Positions 9,328-18,375 of a DNA stretch of 64,000 bases are shown here, piece after piece. The stretch covers positions 1-64,000 of the forward strand of contig QYPL01000003.1 of assembly GCA_007280515.1 (NCBI GenBank). Reading direction: 5' to 3'. Position 1 is the stretch's first letter. Each line of letters opens with the position of its first letter. The position numbers were made by a program, and so were the translations under genes. This DNA comes from Sediminibacterium sp. (lineage in GTDB: Bacteria > Bacteroidota > Bacteroidia > Chitinophagales > Chitinophagaceae). The notes beneath the pieces are model-generated. The model saw nothing but the letters and a program-made list of their open reading frames with translations, did no database searches and had not been told where the DNA came from.

Positions 9328-9371
9328 AATTTCAATTTTTAATTCAGCTTGCTTTTTAATTCAATGCGCTA

Positions 9372-9379
9372 CAAAAATA
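9372..9379 (-). promoter_or_regulatory. -7 promoter element for the Nfu gene
   Basis: On the minus strand the sequence reads TATTTTTG, an exact TAnnTTTG match, 44 bp upstream of the ATG. Confidence 0.5.
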
Positions 9380-9447
9380 ATCAAAAAGCTTGCAGGAAGA
9401 GGGCTTTGGGCTAATTGGGCCTATATTTTTCCGATATCGAAAGAGTT

Positions 9448-11748
9448 TTAGGGTATAATACTAAGCTTGGCGTAGTTCAACATAATCTTTTTCTCGCCAT
9501 TTTTATCAAAAAGGATAATGGCAATAGGGTTATGTGCCGATCCTTCTATTTCTTTAATAACGCCAAATCCAAATTTTTGATGCTCAATCTTAGCGCCTGC
9601 TTCTAGTGCTGATGGATCACAAGGGGTGAAATTAGCCGAAGGGATATGGTTTTTATTTAAAGTATGGGGTGCCAGAACAGGCAGGTAACTAGGTTTAGAA
9701 GACTCGGTTTTTTGGGTGCCACCATGCATTCTATCATAGGCCGATCCCCAAGTACTAGTTTGATTTTTTGCGCCACCACCAGAACTGCTTTTATCAATTT
9801 GATCTTCTGGCATTTCATCTATAAACCTGCTTGGGTCGTTTTGAACTAATTGACCATATCTGTAGCGCGTGTTGGCATAGGTTAACCATAAATGTTTTTT
9901 AGCCCTGGTTACTGCTACATAAAATAACCTTCTTTCTTCCTCTAACTCTTCTCTGGTATTTACACTCATGCCACTGGGGAACAAAGATTCTTCCAAGCCT
10001 ACTAAAAATACACAGGCAAATTCTAATCCCTTCGCCGCATGCACCGTCATTAATTTTACAGTGTCCTCATTGCCGTTGTCGTTATCGGCATCGGTGATAA
10101 GTGTAATTTGTTGTAAGTAGGACCCTAAACTTTTATCGCCTAATTCACCGTCGTCATTGCTTGGGCTTTCAGTCCACTCTTTAATAGAGTTTAATAATTC
10201 TTGAATGTTTTCATAACGCGCTAAACCTTCGGTAGACTTATCATTAAATAATTCCTTCACTAAATTAGTATGCTTACCTACTTGCACGGCTACATCATAA
10301 GCATTATGTTTAGTAAGTTGATTTTGAAAATACTTAATCATGGTCACAAACTCTTCAATAGCGGTTAGCGTACCTGCTTTAAATCCAAAGGCCTTAGCTT
10401 TTTCTAGTACTTCAAAAAAAGTAATATTTTGTTCACCCGCAATGACCAAACATTTTTCCATGGTGGTTTTTCCAATGCCTCTTGCAGGATAATTAATAAT
10501 TCTTTTCAAACCCTCTTCGTCCTTGGTGTTGGCAATAATGCGTAAGTAAGCAATATAATCTTTCACCTCTTTTCTTTGATAGAAGCTAAGCCCACCATAT
10601 ATCTTATAAGCAATGCCGGTTCTTCTTAAGCTTTCCTCAAAGGATCTACTTTGTGCATTGGTACGATATAAAATTACAAAGTCTTTGTTATAGAAATGAT
10701 TTCTTAATTTATTTTCTTGAATGGCATCTGCTACAAATTTTCCTTCATCATTATCAGTCATGGTGCGCACTAACTTTATTTTATCACCTGCTTCATTTTC
10801 AGTCCATAATTCTTTGGGTATTTGTCCCACATTATTTTTAATCACATGATTCGCCACACCAATAATGGACTGACTACTTCTATAATTTTGTTCCAACTTC
10901 ACTAACTTCACATCGTCGTAGTCTTTTTGAAATTGTAAAATATTTTCAATGGTGGCACCACGGAAACTATAAATACTTTGTGCATCATCACCCACCACGC
11001 ATAAATTTTCATGCACGGCGGCTAGTAATTTGGCAATTTGATATTGCACTGGATTGGTATCCTGGTACTCATCAATTAAAATATATTTAAACTTGTGTTG
11101 GTATTTATGAAGTACCTCTGGAAAGTTTTGTAAGAGTTCGTGCATTTTAAAAAGCAAATCATCAAAGTCCATCGCACCGTTTTTAAAACAACGTGCCGCA
11201 TAACTAGCGTATATGTCTGCAATAGCCGGTCGGTTAGATCTCGCATCTTCCTGCTTTAAAAAAGTATCCATGGAATATTCAGCGGGACCCACTAATGCGT
11301 TTTTGGCAGACGAAATTCGGTTGTGTACAATATTGGGTTTGTATAATTTATCATCTAAGCCCATATCATTCACCACTGCTTTTATAACAGAGCGGGAATC
11401 ATCAGTATCATAAATGGTAAAACTTTTTGGGTAGCCTAATTTGTCCGCTTCGGCTCTTAGTATTCTTGCAAACACACTATGAAAAGTTCCAATGTATAAA
11501 TTTCTTGCTTCGGTATTGCCCAAGGCCTTTTCGATACGCTCTTTCATTTCAGCTGCGGCCTTATTGGTAAAAGTAAGTGCCAATATATTAAACGAATCAA
11601 CCCCGCTATGCATTAGATGTGCCACACGGGTAGTTAATACCTTTGTTTTACCACTTCCCGCACCAGCAATAATCATTAAGGGGCCTTTAATATGTAAAAC
11701 CGCCTCTAATTGCTTTTCGTTCAAACCATTTAAATACGCTGCTTGCAT
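9448..11748 (-). CDS. pcrA: ATP-dependent 3'-5' DNA helicase PcrA/UvrD
   Basis: About 766 residues from the preferred start. Superfamily 1 helicase motifs are visible: LNEKQLEAV (Q motif), AGAGSGKTK (Walker A), ILALTFTNKAAAEMKER (Ia), ILIDEYQDTN (Walker B), GDDAQSIYSFRGA (III), LEQNYRSSQ (IV), LMTVHAAKGLEF (V) and VAVTRAKKHLWLTYA (VI). It ends with a Tudor-like C-terminal segment (IEHQKFGFGVI). Role: unwinding in nucleotide excision and mismatch repair, and displacing RecA. I start it at the ATG at 11748 (MQAAYLNGLNEKQ) rather than at 11766, because a TATCTTCG promoter element sits only 4 nt upstream of 11748, inside the longer reading. Confidence 0.95.
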   Translation of the reverse strand: MQAAYLNGLNEKQLEAVLHIKGPLMIIAGAGSGKTKVLTTRVAHLMHSGVDSFNILALTFTNKAAAEMKERIEKALGNTEARNLYIGTFHSVFARILRAEADKLGYPKSFTIYDTDDSRSVIKAVVNDMGLDDKLYKPNIVHNRISSAKNALVGPAEYSMDTFLKQEDARSNRPAIADIYASYAARCFKNGAMDFDDLLFKMHELLQNFPEVLHKYQHKFKYILIDEYQDTNPVQYQIAKLLAAVHENLCVVGDDAQSIYSFRGATIENILQFQKDYDDVKLVKLEQNYRSSQSIIGVANHVIKNNVGQIPKELWTENEAGDKIKLVRTMTDNDEGKFVADAIQENKLRNHFYNKDFVILYRTNAQSRSFEESLRRTGIAYKIYGGLSFYQRKEVKDYIAYLRIIANTKDEEGLKRIINYPARGIGKTTMEKCLVIAGEQNITFFEVLEKAKAFGFKAGTLTAIEEFVTMIKYFQNQLTKHNAYDVAVQVGKHTNLVKELFNDKSTEGLARYENIQELLNSIKEWTESPSNDDGELGDKSLGSYLQQITLITDADNDNGNEDTVKLMTVHAAKGLEFACVFLVGLEESLFPSGMSVNTREELEEERRLFYVAVTRAKKHLWLTYANTRYRYGQLVQNDPSRFIDEMPEDQIDKSSSGGGAKNQTSTWGSAYDRMHGGTQKTESSKPSYLPVLAPHTLNKNHIPSANFTPCDPSALEAGAKIEHQKFGFGVIKEIEGSAHNPIAIILFDKNGEKKIMLNYAKLSIIP

Positions 11749-11752
11749 GTTG

Positions 11753-11760
11753 CGAAGATA
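11753..11760 (-). promoter_or_regulatory. -7 promoter element of pcrA, predicting a leaderless mRNA
   Basis: On the minus strand TATCTTCG is followed by CAAC and then ATG. Transcription usually begins 4-7 nt after this element, so the mRNA would begin at or within a base or two of the start codon. pheS has the same octamer at the same 4-nt distance. Confidence 0.5.
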
Positions 11761-11815
11761 GGGCAAGACCCCTCATTATTGTTAGAGGTGGAAAACTAAA
11801 AATGAAAACTTTCTA

Positions 11816-11850
11816 TAAAAAATAAACCCCTCCCGAATGAACGGGAAGGG
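11816..11850 (-). terminator. Terminator after the OmpA-family lipoprotein gene
   Basis: Minus-strand stem CCCTTCCCG with CGGGAGGGG (one mismatch), loop TTCATT, then TTTATTTTTTA. It begins about 30 bp past the stop codon of the OmpA-family gene and precedes pcrA. Confidence 0.7.
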
Positions 11851-11880
11851 CTTACACTATTTTAATACAGAGAAAAGAAA

Positions 11881-12774
11881 TTACTTCTTCTCTAACAATT
11901 TAAAGAATTGATCTAATTGAGGAAGAATCACAATTCTTGTTCTGCGATTCGCCGCTCTGTTTTCTGGAGAATCGTTATCAGCTAGAGGAATGTACTCACT
12001 TCTACCAGCTGCTGTCATACGCTTAGGATCGATACCGTAAGTGTCTTGTAATACTCGAACAATTGTAGTAGCTCTTTTCACACTTAAGTCCCAGTTATCT
12101 TCCATTAAATTTGTACCACCGCTAATTAATTGCTTAGAATCGGTATGGCCTTCTACCATAAATTCAATAGCAGGTTGTGCAGCCAATACTTTCGCTACTT
12201 TACCTAAGACTACTTTTGCTTTATCAGTAATGTTGAAGCTACCACTTTTAAATAATAATTTATCTGAAATGTCAACATATACAACACCTTTATCCACTTT
12301 CACATTGATATCACCATCGTTCAAATCTCCAATAGCACCTTTCAAATTCATCACTAAATTCATATTGATAGAATCTTTACGGGCCATTGAACTTTGTAAA
12401 CCTTGGATATATAAATCCTTAGCACCAATATTGTCTAATGACTTTTTAATGCTTTCTGCTTGTGCACCAGTTACTACAGACATATCTTTTAATTGACTTA
12501 AAACAACATTGTTATTTGATTTTAAGAAATCGACTTGTTTGTTTAATTCGTCAATAGTGCTTTGTAATGATTTGGTTCTATCAGAAGCCCTTTCAGCATC
12601 TGTTTTACTTTTAGTGATGGCATCTTGTGCATCACGGTATTTACCTTGTAAATCGGCATAAGCTCCATTCAACTGGCCGTATTTAGCTTCTGCTTCCTGC
12701 AATTTCTTAGGACTTACGCAAGAATAAGCACCAATGCTAAGAACCGCAAGCGCTAAAAAAAGTTTACTTTTCAT
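11881..12774 (-). CDS. OmpA-family outer-membrane lipoprotein with coiled coil
   Basis: A 297-residue exported protein. The N-terminus is a lipoprotein signal with the lipidated Cys in GAYSCVSPKK (about residue 19). Residues 25-105 form a long heptad-like, Lys/Glu/Gln-rich coiled coil. The C-terminal OmpA domain (about 155-290) contains VDISDKLLFKSGSF, VEGHTDSKQL, NWDLSVKRATTIVRVL and NRRTRIVI, including the Asp and Arg that grip the diaminopimelate of peptidoglycan. It should tether the outer membrane to the wall, like Pal. Monocistronic, with a promoter about 44 bp upstream and a terminator downstream. Confidence 0.92.
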   Translation of the reverse strand: MKSKLFLALAVLSIGAYSCVSPKKLQEAEAKYGQLNGAYADLQGKYRDAQDAITKSKTDAERASDRTKSLQSTIDELNKQVDFLKSNNNVVLSQLKDMSVVTGAQAESIKKSLDNIGAKDLYIQGLQSSMARKDSINMNLVMNLKGAIGDLNDGDINVKVDKGVVYVDISDKLLFKSGSFNITDKAKVVLGKVAKVLAAQPAIEFMVEGHTDSKQLISGGTNLMEDNWDLSVKRATTIVRVLQDTYGIDPKRMTAAGRSEYIPLADNDSPENRAANRRTRIVILPQLDQFFKLLEKK

Positions 12775-12817
12775 ACTGTATCTGTTTTATTTAAAATGAA
12801 TATAAATAGGTTTAGGA

Positions 12818-12851
12818 CAAAAATACTAATATAGTTTATATGAAAAAACAA
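12818..12851 (-). promoter_or_regulatory. Promoter of the OmpA-family gene
   Basis: Minus-strand TATTTTTG (12818-12825) with a TTG at 12849-12851, spacer 23 bp, which is within the Bacteroidetes -33/-7 range. It lies 43 bp upstream of the start codon. Confidence 0.55.
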
Positions 12852-12870
12852 TATTTTGTTAAACAAGAGG

Positions 12871-13434
12871 TTAATTTTCAAGGTCCTGGGTGATCCCATA
12901 TTCGGGGATATAGCCCTTAAACTGCTTGAAAAACTGTACAATATTGTGTTTATCTGCTTTTTCGTCGTTGCTGGCAAAAAAGGGCTCAGCGAAAACCACT
13001 CTTCTTTGAGCAAAATCAAAACCTACCATCACAATGGGAATATGGGCATTTTTGGCAATATGATAAAAGCCAGATCTAAGCTTTGTAACTTTTTTACGGG
13101 TTCCTTCTGGAGAAAGCGCAAGGTGAAACCGCTCTTTTTTATTAAAAATAGCCACGACCTGGTCTACCATATTATGTTTTTGCTCTCTATTTACCGGGTA
13201 GGCGCCGAGGGAGCGTAAAAACCAACCCAAGGGAGGCCAAAAAAGTTCGCTTTTGCCTAAAAAATGTACAAACATAAAACCCAATTTTTTACGAACAGCG
13301 AGCCCTATAAAAAAATCAACCCAATGTGTATGAGGTGCCACTATCATAATAGACTTAGGCAATTCAAAATGAAATTTACCTTCAATTCTCCAACCTCTAA
13401 TGGTGAACATCCACCAAGCAAGTAATTGTTGCAT
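12871..13434 (-). CDS. 1-acylglycerol-3-phosphate acyltransferase-like protein (PlsC family)
   Basis: A 187-residue acyltransferase. The catalytic HX4D motif is H35-T-H-W-V-D40 in VAPHTHWVDFFIG, and the phosphate-binding block is LSPEGTRKK (residues 107-115). A hydrophobic N-terminus suggests membrane association. It transfers an acyl group to a lysophospholipid or an ornithine-type lyso-lipid. Its short length and the missing N-terminal helices resemble the small PlsC-like proteins of Bacteroidota rather than canonical PlsC of about 240 residues, so the acceptor is uncertain. It is transcribed in the same direction as the OmpA-family gene but is separated from it by that gene's promoter. Confidence 0.82.
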   Translation of the reverse strand: MQQLLAWWMFTIRGWRIEGKFHFELPKSIMIVAPHTHWVDFFIGLAVRKKLGFMFVHFLGKSELFWPPLGWFLRSLGAYPVNREQKHNMVDQVVAIFNKKERFHLALSPEGTRKKVTKLRSGFYHIAKNAHIPIVMVGFDFAQRRVVFAEPFFASNDEKADKHNIVQFFKQFKGYIPEYGITQDLEN

Positions 13435-13488
13435 AATTTATAAAATTGAAGATAACCAAAAAACTTAATTAATAAATGATGATACCCA

Positions 13489-14583
13489 TCATTCACTTAG
13501 CTTTTCTAATAATTGGGCATTATAATTTGGATCCACCCTTTCAGACAAAACGGGGATTAACTTAATTTTTGGAACTACTTCGTTTTTTGTATTTTTTTCA
13601 TACCACTTATCATAGTATTTTAATAAAATAGAAAAGGCTTCTTTTAAGGCGCCTTCTGTAATATAATCCACAGCTGTCTTGGTTTCTAGACCGCCCAGTC
13701 TTTTTTGAATGCGTATCGTCGCTTCTATTAAACTTTTTTGATCAAAGCTTCCATATCCTTCCACAATAAAATGAAGTCTTTGCTCAAAAGGAATCTTCAT
13801 AAAATAACAAGTACTGTTACGCATCAAATGAAATAAGGGTGTAGGAATTAAAACTGTTCCTATTCTTTGACTCTCGTCTTCTATCCAAATATTTTTTTTA
13901 TTTTTATTTACCTCCCATAATTTTTTAGCTAAAATATTTTCAAACATTTCTTGACTGGGTTGCGGCAGCTGACCAATGGCGCCATAGGCCGAACCTTTAT
14001 GATTTGCTAGCCCCTCTAAATCAATCACAGCGTAATTTTTTTCTTTAAGTGCATGTAAAATTTCTGTTTTACCCGAGCCGGTGTAACCGCCTAAAACTTT
14101 GAAGGTATATGGAATCGTAAATTGCTCCAGTACCCAATTTCTGTAAGCCTTGTAACCTCCTGTTAATTGAATTACTTTATATCCATACAAATCTAATAGC
14201 CAGGTCACCGCAGCACTGCGCATGCCTCCTCTCCAACAATGCACATATAGAGTGGGCTTGGTTAATTCGTTGTCTTTTTGAGCTGCTGCTATCCAGCTTT
14301 CCACTGTTTCAATCATGGGCAGCATCTTATTTCCAAATAGAGGTAGGCCTGCTTTAATAGCAGCCTCTCTACTTTGTTTTTTATAAGTAGTACCAATCAT
14401 GGCGCGCTGCTCATTATCAAATAAGGGAAGATTAAGTGCAGAAGGCATATGTGCATGTTCAAACTCTGCAGGGCTTCTTACATCTATAATAATGCTTGGA
14501 CGAAGGCTAAGATCAATGTCTACACCCATGCTTGCACTTGTTTCAATTATAAATTTTTCAATATTAATTTTTTGAACTGCCAT
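13489..14583 (-). CDS. mnmH: tRNA 2-selenouridine synthase MnmH (SelU)
   Basis: A 364-residue two-domain enzyme. The N-terminal rhodanese domain (about 1-150) carries the catalytic Cys116 in VHCWRGGMRS; the C-terminal half has a P-loop, GGYTGSGKT (165-173), and the Walker-B-like segment WIEDESQRIG. MnmH converts 2-thiouridine at the tRNA wobble position to 2-selenouridine through a geranylated intermediate, using selenophosphate. selD is not in the window, so selenium use cannot be confirmed here. The start is 2 bp after the stop of the upstream glycosyltransferase gene, indicating an operon; no functional connection is obvious. Confidence 0.93.
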   Translation of the reverse strand: MAVQKINIEKFIIETSASMGVDIDLSLRPSIIIDVRSPAEFEHAHMPSALNLPLFDNEQRAMIGTTYKKQSREAAIKAGLPLFGNKMLPMIETVESWIAAAQKDNELTKPTLYVHCWRGGMRSAAVTWLLDLYGYKVIQLTGGYKAYRNWVLEQFTIPYTFKVLGGYTGSGKTEILHALKEKNYAVIDLEGLANHKGSAYGAIGQLPQPSQEMFENILAKKLWEVNKNKKNIWIEDESQRIGTVLIPTPLFHLMRNSTCYFMKIPFEQRLHFIVEGYGSFDQKSLIEATIRIQKRLGGLETKTAVDYITEGALKEAFSILLKYYDKWYEKNTKNEVVPKIKLIPVLSERVDPNYNAQLLEKLSE

Positions 14584-14585
14584 AT

Positions 14586-15719
14586 TTATAAAGATAACTT
14601 CTTTATAGCAGCCTCAAGTGCTTCTAGGGAAAAAGCTTTAAACGGCGCTTGTTTAAAATGAAAACTACTCGCTTCTTTTAAAGCAATATCTAATTTAAAA
14701 TATTCTTGTGCATAACAGACTGCCCAATTTTTTTCCTGCCATAATTTTCCTAAATACATTTGCTCTGTTTGCCCAGGGGTGGGAATAAAAATTAATTTTT
14801 TTTCAAAAGGAATTAATTCCATTAAAGTGGTGTAGCCGCCTCTGCAAATAATATATTCAGCACGTTTAATTTCTTTTACTAATGCAGGCGCTGCTAAATG
14901 TGCATAAAGGATAGCATTCTTATTTTCTTCTATTATTTTATTAGGCGCTTCTTTAGAAGGGGTGCCCGCAATGACTACAAAGGGAATGTTAAATTTGTTA
15001 CCTGCTTTCCATAATAAATTTTCTAGCAAGGTTCTTTGTGGTTCGGGCCCTGAAACAATACCTAAAAAAACAGTTTGATTATTAATAGTAGAAGAGGCAT
15101 TATTGTTAGTAGCGCTAAGCGAATCGGTATTATTAGATTCATCGATGAGTCTAGACAAACAACCCATATACCATAATGGTATGCTAGGTTTATCTTTAGG
15201 ATTGGCTAATTTGCCCGATAAATTATTGGGCCCTTCCATATCGGGGATCCAACAAGCCTTAAATTTTTTTAACCAACTATATTGTAATTTTTGAAAAGCC
15301 CTAGTGGCCCAGGCAAAATGCATTTGTAAATTTAATTGATGGGTAATAAAAACACTGGGTACTTGTTTATGATAAAATCCAAAACGATTATCGGAAATAA
15401 TAATATCAAATTCATATTGTGCTTGTACTTTTTTCAACCAATTATTTTCATAAATAATACTGTAAATAATTTTAGGTAGTTGAAAAAGTAGTACAATAGG
15501 AAGTATAAACCCCCATTTAGCATACCGAATTCGGTAGCCTCTTAAGTGTAAAAACTGCGCATTCGGTAAGGCTTCTCTTAAAATAGCCTCATGGTATCCT
15601 TCTGTTGCTATATATACTTGATATCCTAATTTTTCAAAGGCCTTAATGAGCGTAATGCACCTAGTGGCATGGCCAAGGCCCCAATCAATGGGAGATATAC
15701 AAATAGAAGGTCGTTTCAT
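14586..15719 (-). CDS. Glycosyltransferase of the MurG/UGT fold (GT28-like)
   Basis: A 377-residue GT-B fold protein. The N-terminal domain opens ISPIDWGLGHATRCITLIKAF, a nucleotide-sugar glycosyltransferase loop comparable to the GGTGGH region of MurG. The C-terminal domain shows VSGPEPQRTLLENLL and ICRGGYTTLMELIPFEKKLI, the acceptor/donor GGxxT motif of GT28, followed by PTPGQTEQ. No signal peptide is seen, so it should act at the inner face of the membrane. Donor and acceptor are unknown. It sits directly before mnmH with only 2 bp between the two genes. Confidence 0.8.
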   Translation of the reverse strand: MKRPSICISPIDWGLGHATRCITLIKAFEKLGYQVYIATEGYHEAILREALPNAQFLHLRGYRIRYAKWGFILPIVLLFQLPKIIYSIIYENNWLKKVQAQYEFDIIISDNRFGFYHKQVPSVFITHQLNLQMHFAWATRAFQKLQYSWLKKFKACWIPDMEGPNNLSGKLANPKDKPSIPLWYMGCLSRLIDESNNTDSLSATNNNASSTINNQTVFLGIVSGPEPQRTLLENLLWKAGNKFNIPFVVIAGTPSKEAPNKIIEENKNAILYAHLAAPALVKEIKRAEYIICRGGYTTLMELIPFEKKLIFIPTPGQTEQMYLGKLWQEKNWAVCYAQEYFKLDIALKEASSFHFKQAPFKAFSLEALEAAIKKLSL

Positions 15720-15758
15720 AAAACACTAATTTAGTCAATATTATACATGTTTAAAATG

Positions 15759-15766
15759 TAAATTTG
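15759..15766 (+). promoter_or_regulatory. -7 promoter element for the DUF5690 gene
   Basis: TAAATTTG, an exact TAnnTTTG match, 23 bp upstream of the ATG in the gap between divergent genes. Confidence 0.5.
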
Positions 15767-15789
15767 AGATACCATTAAAAACAATAAAT

Positions 15790-17055
15790 ATGCCAATCTT
15801 ATCCAAAGATAAATCCATTGCACTTTATGCAGCCCTTGTTTCATTTGGCACTTATGTATTTATTTTTGGCTTTAGAAAATCATTTACTGTATGCACATTT
15901 GATGGACTCACCTTTGGTCCCATTGCCTACAAAACCGCACTAGTCATTAGTCAAATGCTAGGCTATATGTTGGCTAAATTTTATGGTATTAAATTTATTT
16001 CAGGGCTTCAAAAAGTAAATAGGTATAAAATTATTTTTTTATTAACGGGCATTTCTTGGCTGGCCTGGTTACTATTTGCCATTGTGCCCGCACCTTATAA
16101 TGTACTATTCTTATTTTTAAATGGGTTTCCACTAGGTATGTTATGGGGTGTTGTTTTTTCTTATGTGGAAGGACGCAAGAGTACCGATTTTATAGGGGCT
16201 GCGCTAGCCGTAAGTTTTATTTTTTCTTCTGGTTGGGTAAAGTCGGTGGGGGCCTGGTTAATGACGCAATACCATATTACTGAATTTTGGGTTCCATTTT
16301 GTACAGGATTGGTTTTTGCTTTACCTCTTATTATATGTGTCTATGGTTTAGAAAAAGTACCACCCCCTTCTGAAGAAGATGAAATACTTAGAACCAAACG
16401 CGTTCCTATGACGGGCATTGAGCGAAAGTTTTTATTGAAACAATATTTACCAGGTATCATTGCCTTTGTAGCTATTTATTTATTCGCCACTATTTTTAGA
16501 GATATACGTGATAATTTTTCTGCAGATATGTGGAAGGAGATGGGCTTTGGTTCAAGACCTGCTATTTTTACGCAAACAGAAATTCCGATTACCATTTTTA
16601 TTTTAATTATTATGGGAGCCGTTGTACTTATTAAAAATAGTTTCAAGGCATTAATGGTGGCCCATGTTTTTATTTTACTGGGCTTTATAATAGCAGGCGT
16701 TTCTACTTATTATTTTTCACTACAATTATTAGATCCCTTTTGGTGGATGATATTTGTAGGACTAGGTTTATACTTAGTGTACATTCCTTTTAATTCTATT
16801 TTCTTTGATCGACTCATTGCTGCCTTCTCCATGAAAGGCAATGCAGGCTTCTTTATTTATGTAGCCGATTCGGTGGGTTATGTAGGAAGCGTGTCTGTGA
16901 TGCTCGCAAAAGAAGGAATGAGTCTTAAAATACAATGGACTCAATTCTTTTCACAAAGTGTGATGATACTTTCTTTTGTAGGCGTATTTATTACCCTGTA
17001 TGCAATGTATTATTTTACGAAAAAACATAAAGCAAGTTTAGTTACTGCTGCGTAA
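15790..17055 (+). CDS. DUF5690 family MFS-like membrane protein
   Basis: A 421-residue polytopic membrane protein with about 12 hydrophobic helices. The opening SFGTYVFIFGFRKSFTVCTF and the segment YKTALVISQMLGYMLAKF match the DUF5690 family, which is distantly MFS-like and common in Bacteroidota. Function is unknown; transport of a small solute is an inference from topology. A cytoplasmic Glu/Arg/Lys-rich loop follows helix 6 (about residues 190-215). It is transcribed alone and convergent with msrB. Confidence 0.8.
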   Translation: MPILSKDKSIALYAALVSFGTYVFIFGFRKSFTVCTFDGLTFGPIAYKTALVISQMLGYMLAKFYGIKFISGLQKVNRYKIIFLLTGISWLAWLLFAIVPAPYNVLFLFLNGFPLGMLWGVVFSYVEGRKSTDFIGAALAVSFIFSSGWVKSVGAWLMTQYHITEFWVPFCTGLVFALPLIICVYGLEKVPPPSEEDEILRTKRVPMTGIERKFLLKQYLPGIIAFVAIYLFATIFRDIRDNFSADMWKEMGFGSRPAIFTQTEIPITIFILIIMGAVVLIKNSFKALMVAHVFILLGFIIAGVSTYYFSLQLLDPFWWMIFVGLGLYLVYIPFNSIFFDRLIAAFSMKGNAGFFIYVADSVGYVGSVSVMLAKEGMSLKIQWTQFFSQSVMILSFVGVFITLYAMYYFTKKHKASLVTAA

Positions 17056-17081
17056 ATACGTCTTGTTTATTTAAGATGTAA

Positions 17082-17597
17082 TTATTTTTCTAAACTTAAG
17101 ACCACTCCATTAATACAGTAACGAAGTCCTGTGGGCGGAGGTCCATCTTCAAATACATGTCCTAAATGCGCCTTACATTTTCCGCATTCAACCTCGGTAC
17201 GCCTCATACCCAGCGTGTTATCGGGTATATATATAATGGAGCCCTTGGTGATGGGTTCAAAAAAGCTAGGCCAGCCACAACCACTTTCAAACTTGGCCGT
17301 ACTTTTAAATAAGGCATTACCGCAGGCAGCGCAATGAAAAGTGCCCACTTCCTTACTTGTTTCAAAGGCACTACTAAAGGGCCTTTCGGTACCCTTCTGT
17401 CTTGCAATCTGATATACTTCGGGCGATAAGACTTGTTTCCAAACACTATCGGCTAATACTAATTTCTCTTTACTGGTAGTAGAATAGTACTTGTTTTCGC
17501 TTGTTGACATAGGAGCTTTTTTTAATGGGCTATTATTGGGCGACTGAGAGCAGGCTCCCGTGCTTAATAATAGTAAACAAAAGATGATTTTATACAT
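17082..17597 (-). CDS. msrB: Peptide-methionine (R)-S-oxide reductase, lipoprotein form
   Basis: A 171-residue MsrB. An N-terminal lipoprotein signal ends at Cys16 (LLSTGACSQS), so the enzyme should be anchored in the cell envelope rather than cytosolic. The zinc-binding CxxC pairs are C89/C92 and C138/C141; the catalytic Cys161 lies in LRYCINGVVL, and SGCGWPSF supplies the substrate pocket. It repairs methionine-R-sulfoxide in periplasmic proteins. It needs a thiol donor there; the TlpA-like protein at 22.8 kb is a conceivable type of partner (inference only). Confidence 0.93.
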   Translation of the reverse strand: MYKIIFCLLLLSTGACSQSPNNSPLKKAPMSTSENKYYSTTSKEKLVLADSVWKQVLSPEVYQIARQKGTERPFSSAFETSKEVGTFHCAACGNALFKSTAKFESGCGWPSFFEPITKGSIIYIPDNTLGMRRTEVECGKCKAHLGHVFEDGPPPTGLRYCINGVVLSLEK

Positions 17598-17737
17598 AGA
17601 AGCTTATTTCGATGATAAAAATACTAACAACTATTCATCTATTTTGTTTAGAGAAGCATAAAATTTTAGCAATATCGAAATTTTCATAATTGGCAGAGAT
17701 TGCTACTTAAAATTATTTAAAATTTAAGTCAGTTCTG

Positions 17738-17745
17738 TATCTTTG
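17738..17745 (+). promoter_or_regulatory. -7 promoter element for adk
   Basis: TATCTTTG, an exact TAnnTTTG match, 16 bp before the adk ATG. Confidence 0.6.
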
Positions 17746-17761
17746 AACTCAACTCAACAGC

Positions 17762-18337
17762 ATGTTTAATTTAATCTTATTTGGCCCTCCGGGTAGTGGC
17801 AAGGGAACTCAAAGTGAAAATATCATTGAATCTTTTGGCTTACAACACCTTAGTACTGGAAATTTACTAAGAACAGAAATGGGGAATCAAACCGAATTAG
17901 GCATGGAAGCCAAGCGTTATATGGATGCGGGTCAATTAGTACCTGATGCGGTAGTCATTGGCATGGTAGGCAATTTTATAGACGCGCATCCTGATGCCAA
18001 AGGTTTTTTATTTGATGGTTTCCCGCGCACCACGGCACAGTGTATTGCTTTAGACGCTTTATTGAAAGAAAAAAATAATGAGATTAATGTAGTATTGGCC
18101 TTAGAAGTGAGTGAGGAAGAATTAGTAAAAAGATTATTAAGCCGTGGTTTAACATCGGGAAGAAGCGATGATACCAATGAAACCATTATACGTGCAAGAA
18201 TAAAAGAGTACCAAGATAAAACAACCGCGGTAGCTACTTATTATTTAAAATTTAATAAGGTAATTATGGTTACTGGCGAAGGCACCGTAGAAAGCATTTA
18301 TGCCGATTTGAAAAAAGAAATTGATGCAAGACTCTAA
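17762..18337 (+). CDS. adk: Adenylate kinase
   Basis: A 191-residue cytosolic nucleotide kinase catalysing ATP + AMP = 2 ADP. The P-loop GPPGSGKGTQ is at residues 7-16, followed by HLSTGNLLRTEM, FDGFPRTTAQ (AMP binding) and the SRGLTSGRSDDTNETIIRARI lid region without zinc ligands. The lid is the short type, consistent with a length of 191 rather than about 215. Single gene with its own promoter; it converges on fabG across 38 bp with no obvious terminator. Confidence 0.96.
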   Translation: MFNLILFGPPGSGKGTQSENIIESFGLQHLSTGNLLRTEMGNQTELGMEAKRYMDAGQLVPDAVVIGMVGNFIDAHPDAKGFLFDGFPRTTAQCIALDALLKEKNNEINVVLALEVSEEELVKRLLSRGLTSGRSDDTNETIIRARIKEYQDKTTAVATYYLKFNKVIMVTGEGTVESIYADLKKEIDARL

Positions 18338-18375
18338 TAAGTTATAATAAACTAGTACAAATTATAGTTAGTTCA

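Noticed and set aside
12041..12496. A 151-codon open frame antisense to the OmpA-family gene
   Set aside because: Entirely opposite a conserved gene, no recognisable domain and no promoter.
12856..13218. A 120-codon open frame overlapping the acyltransferase gene
   Set aside because: Opposite strand of the HX4D acyltransferase; composition is that of a reverse-complement frame.
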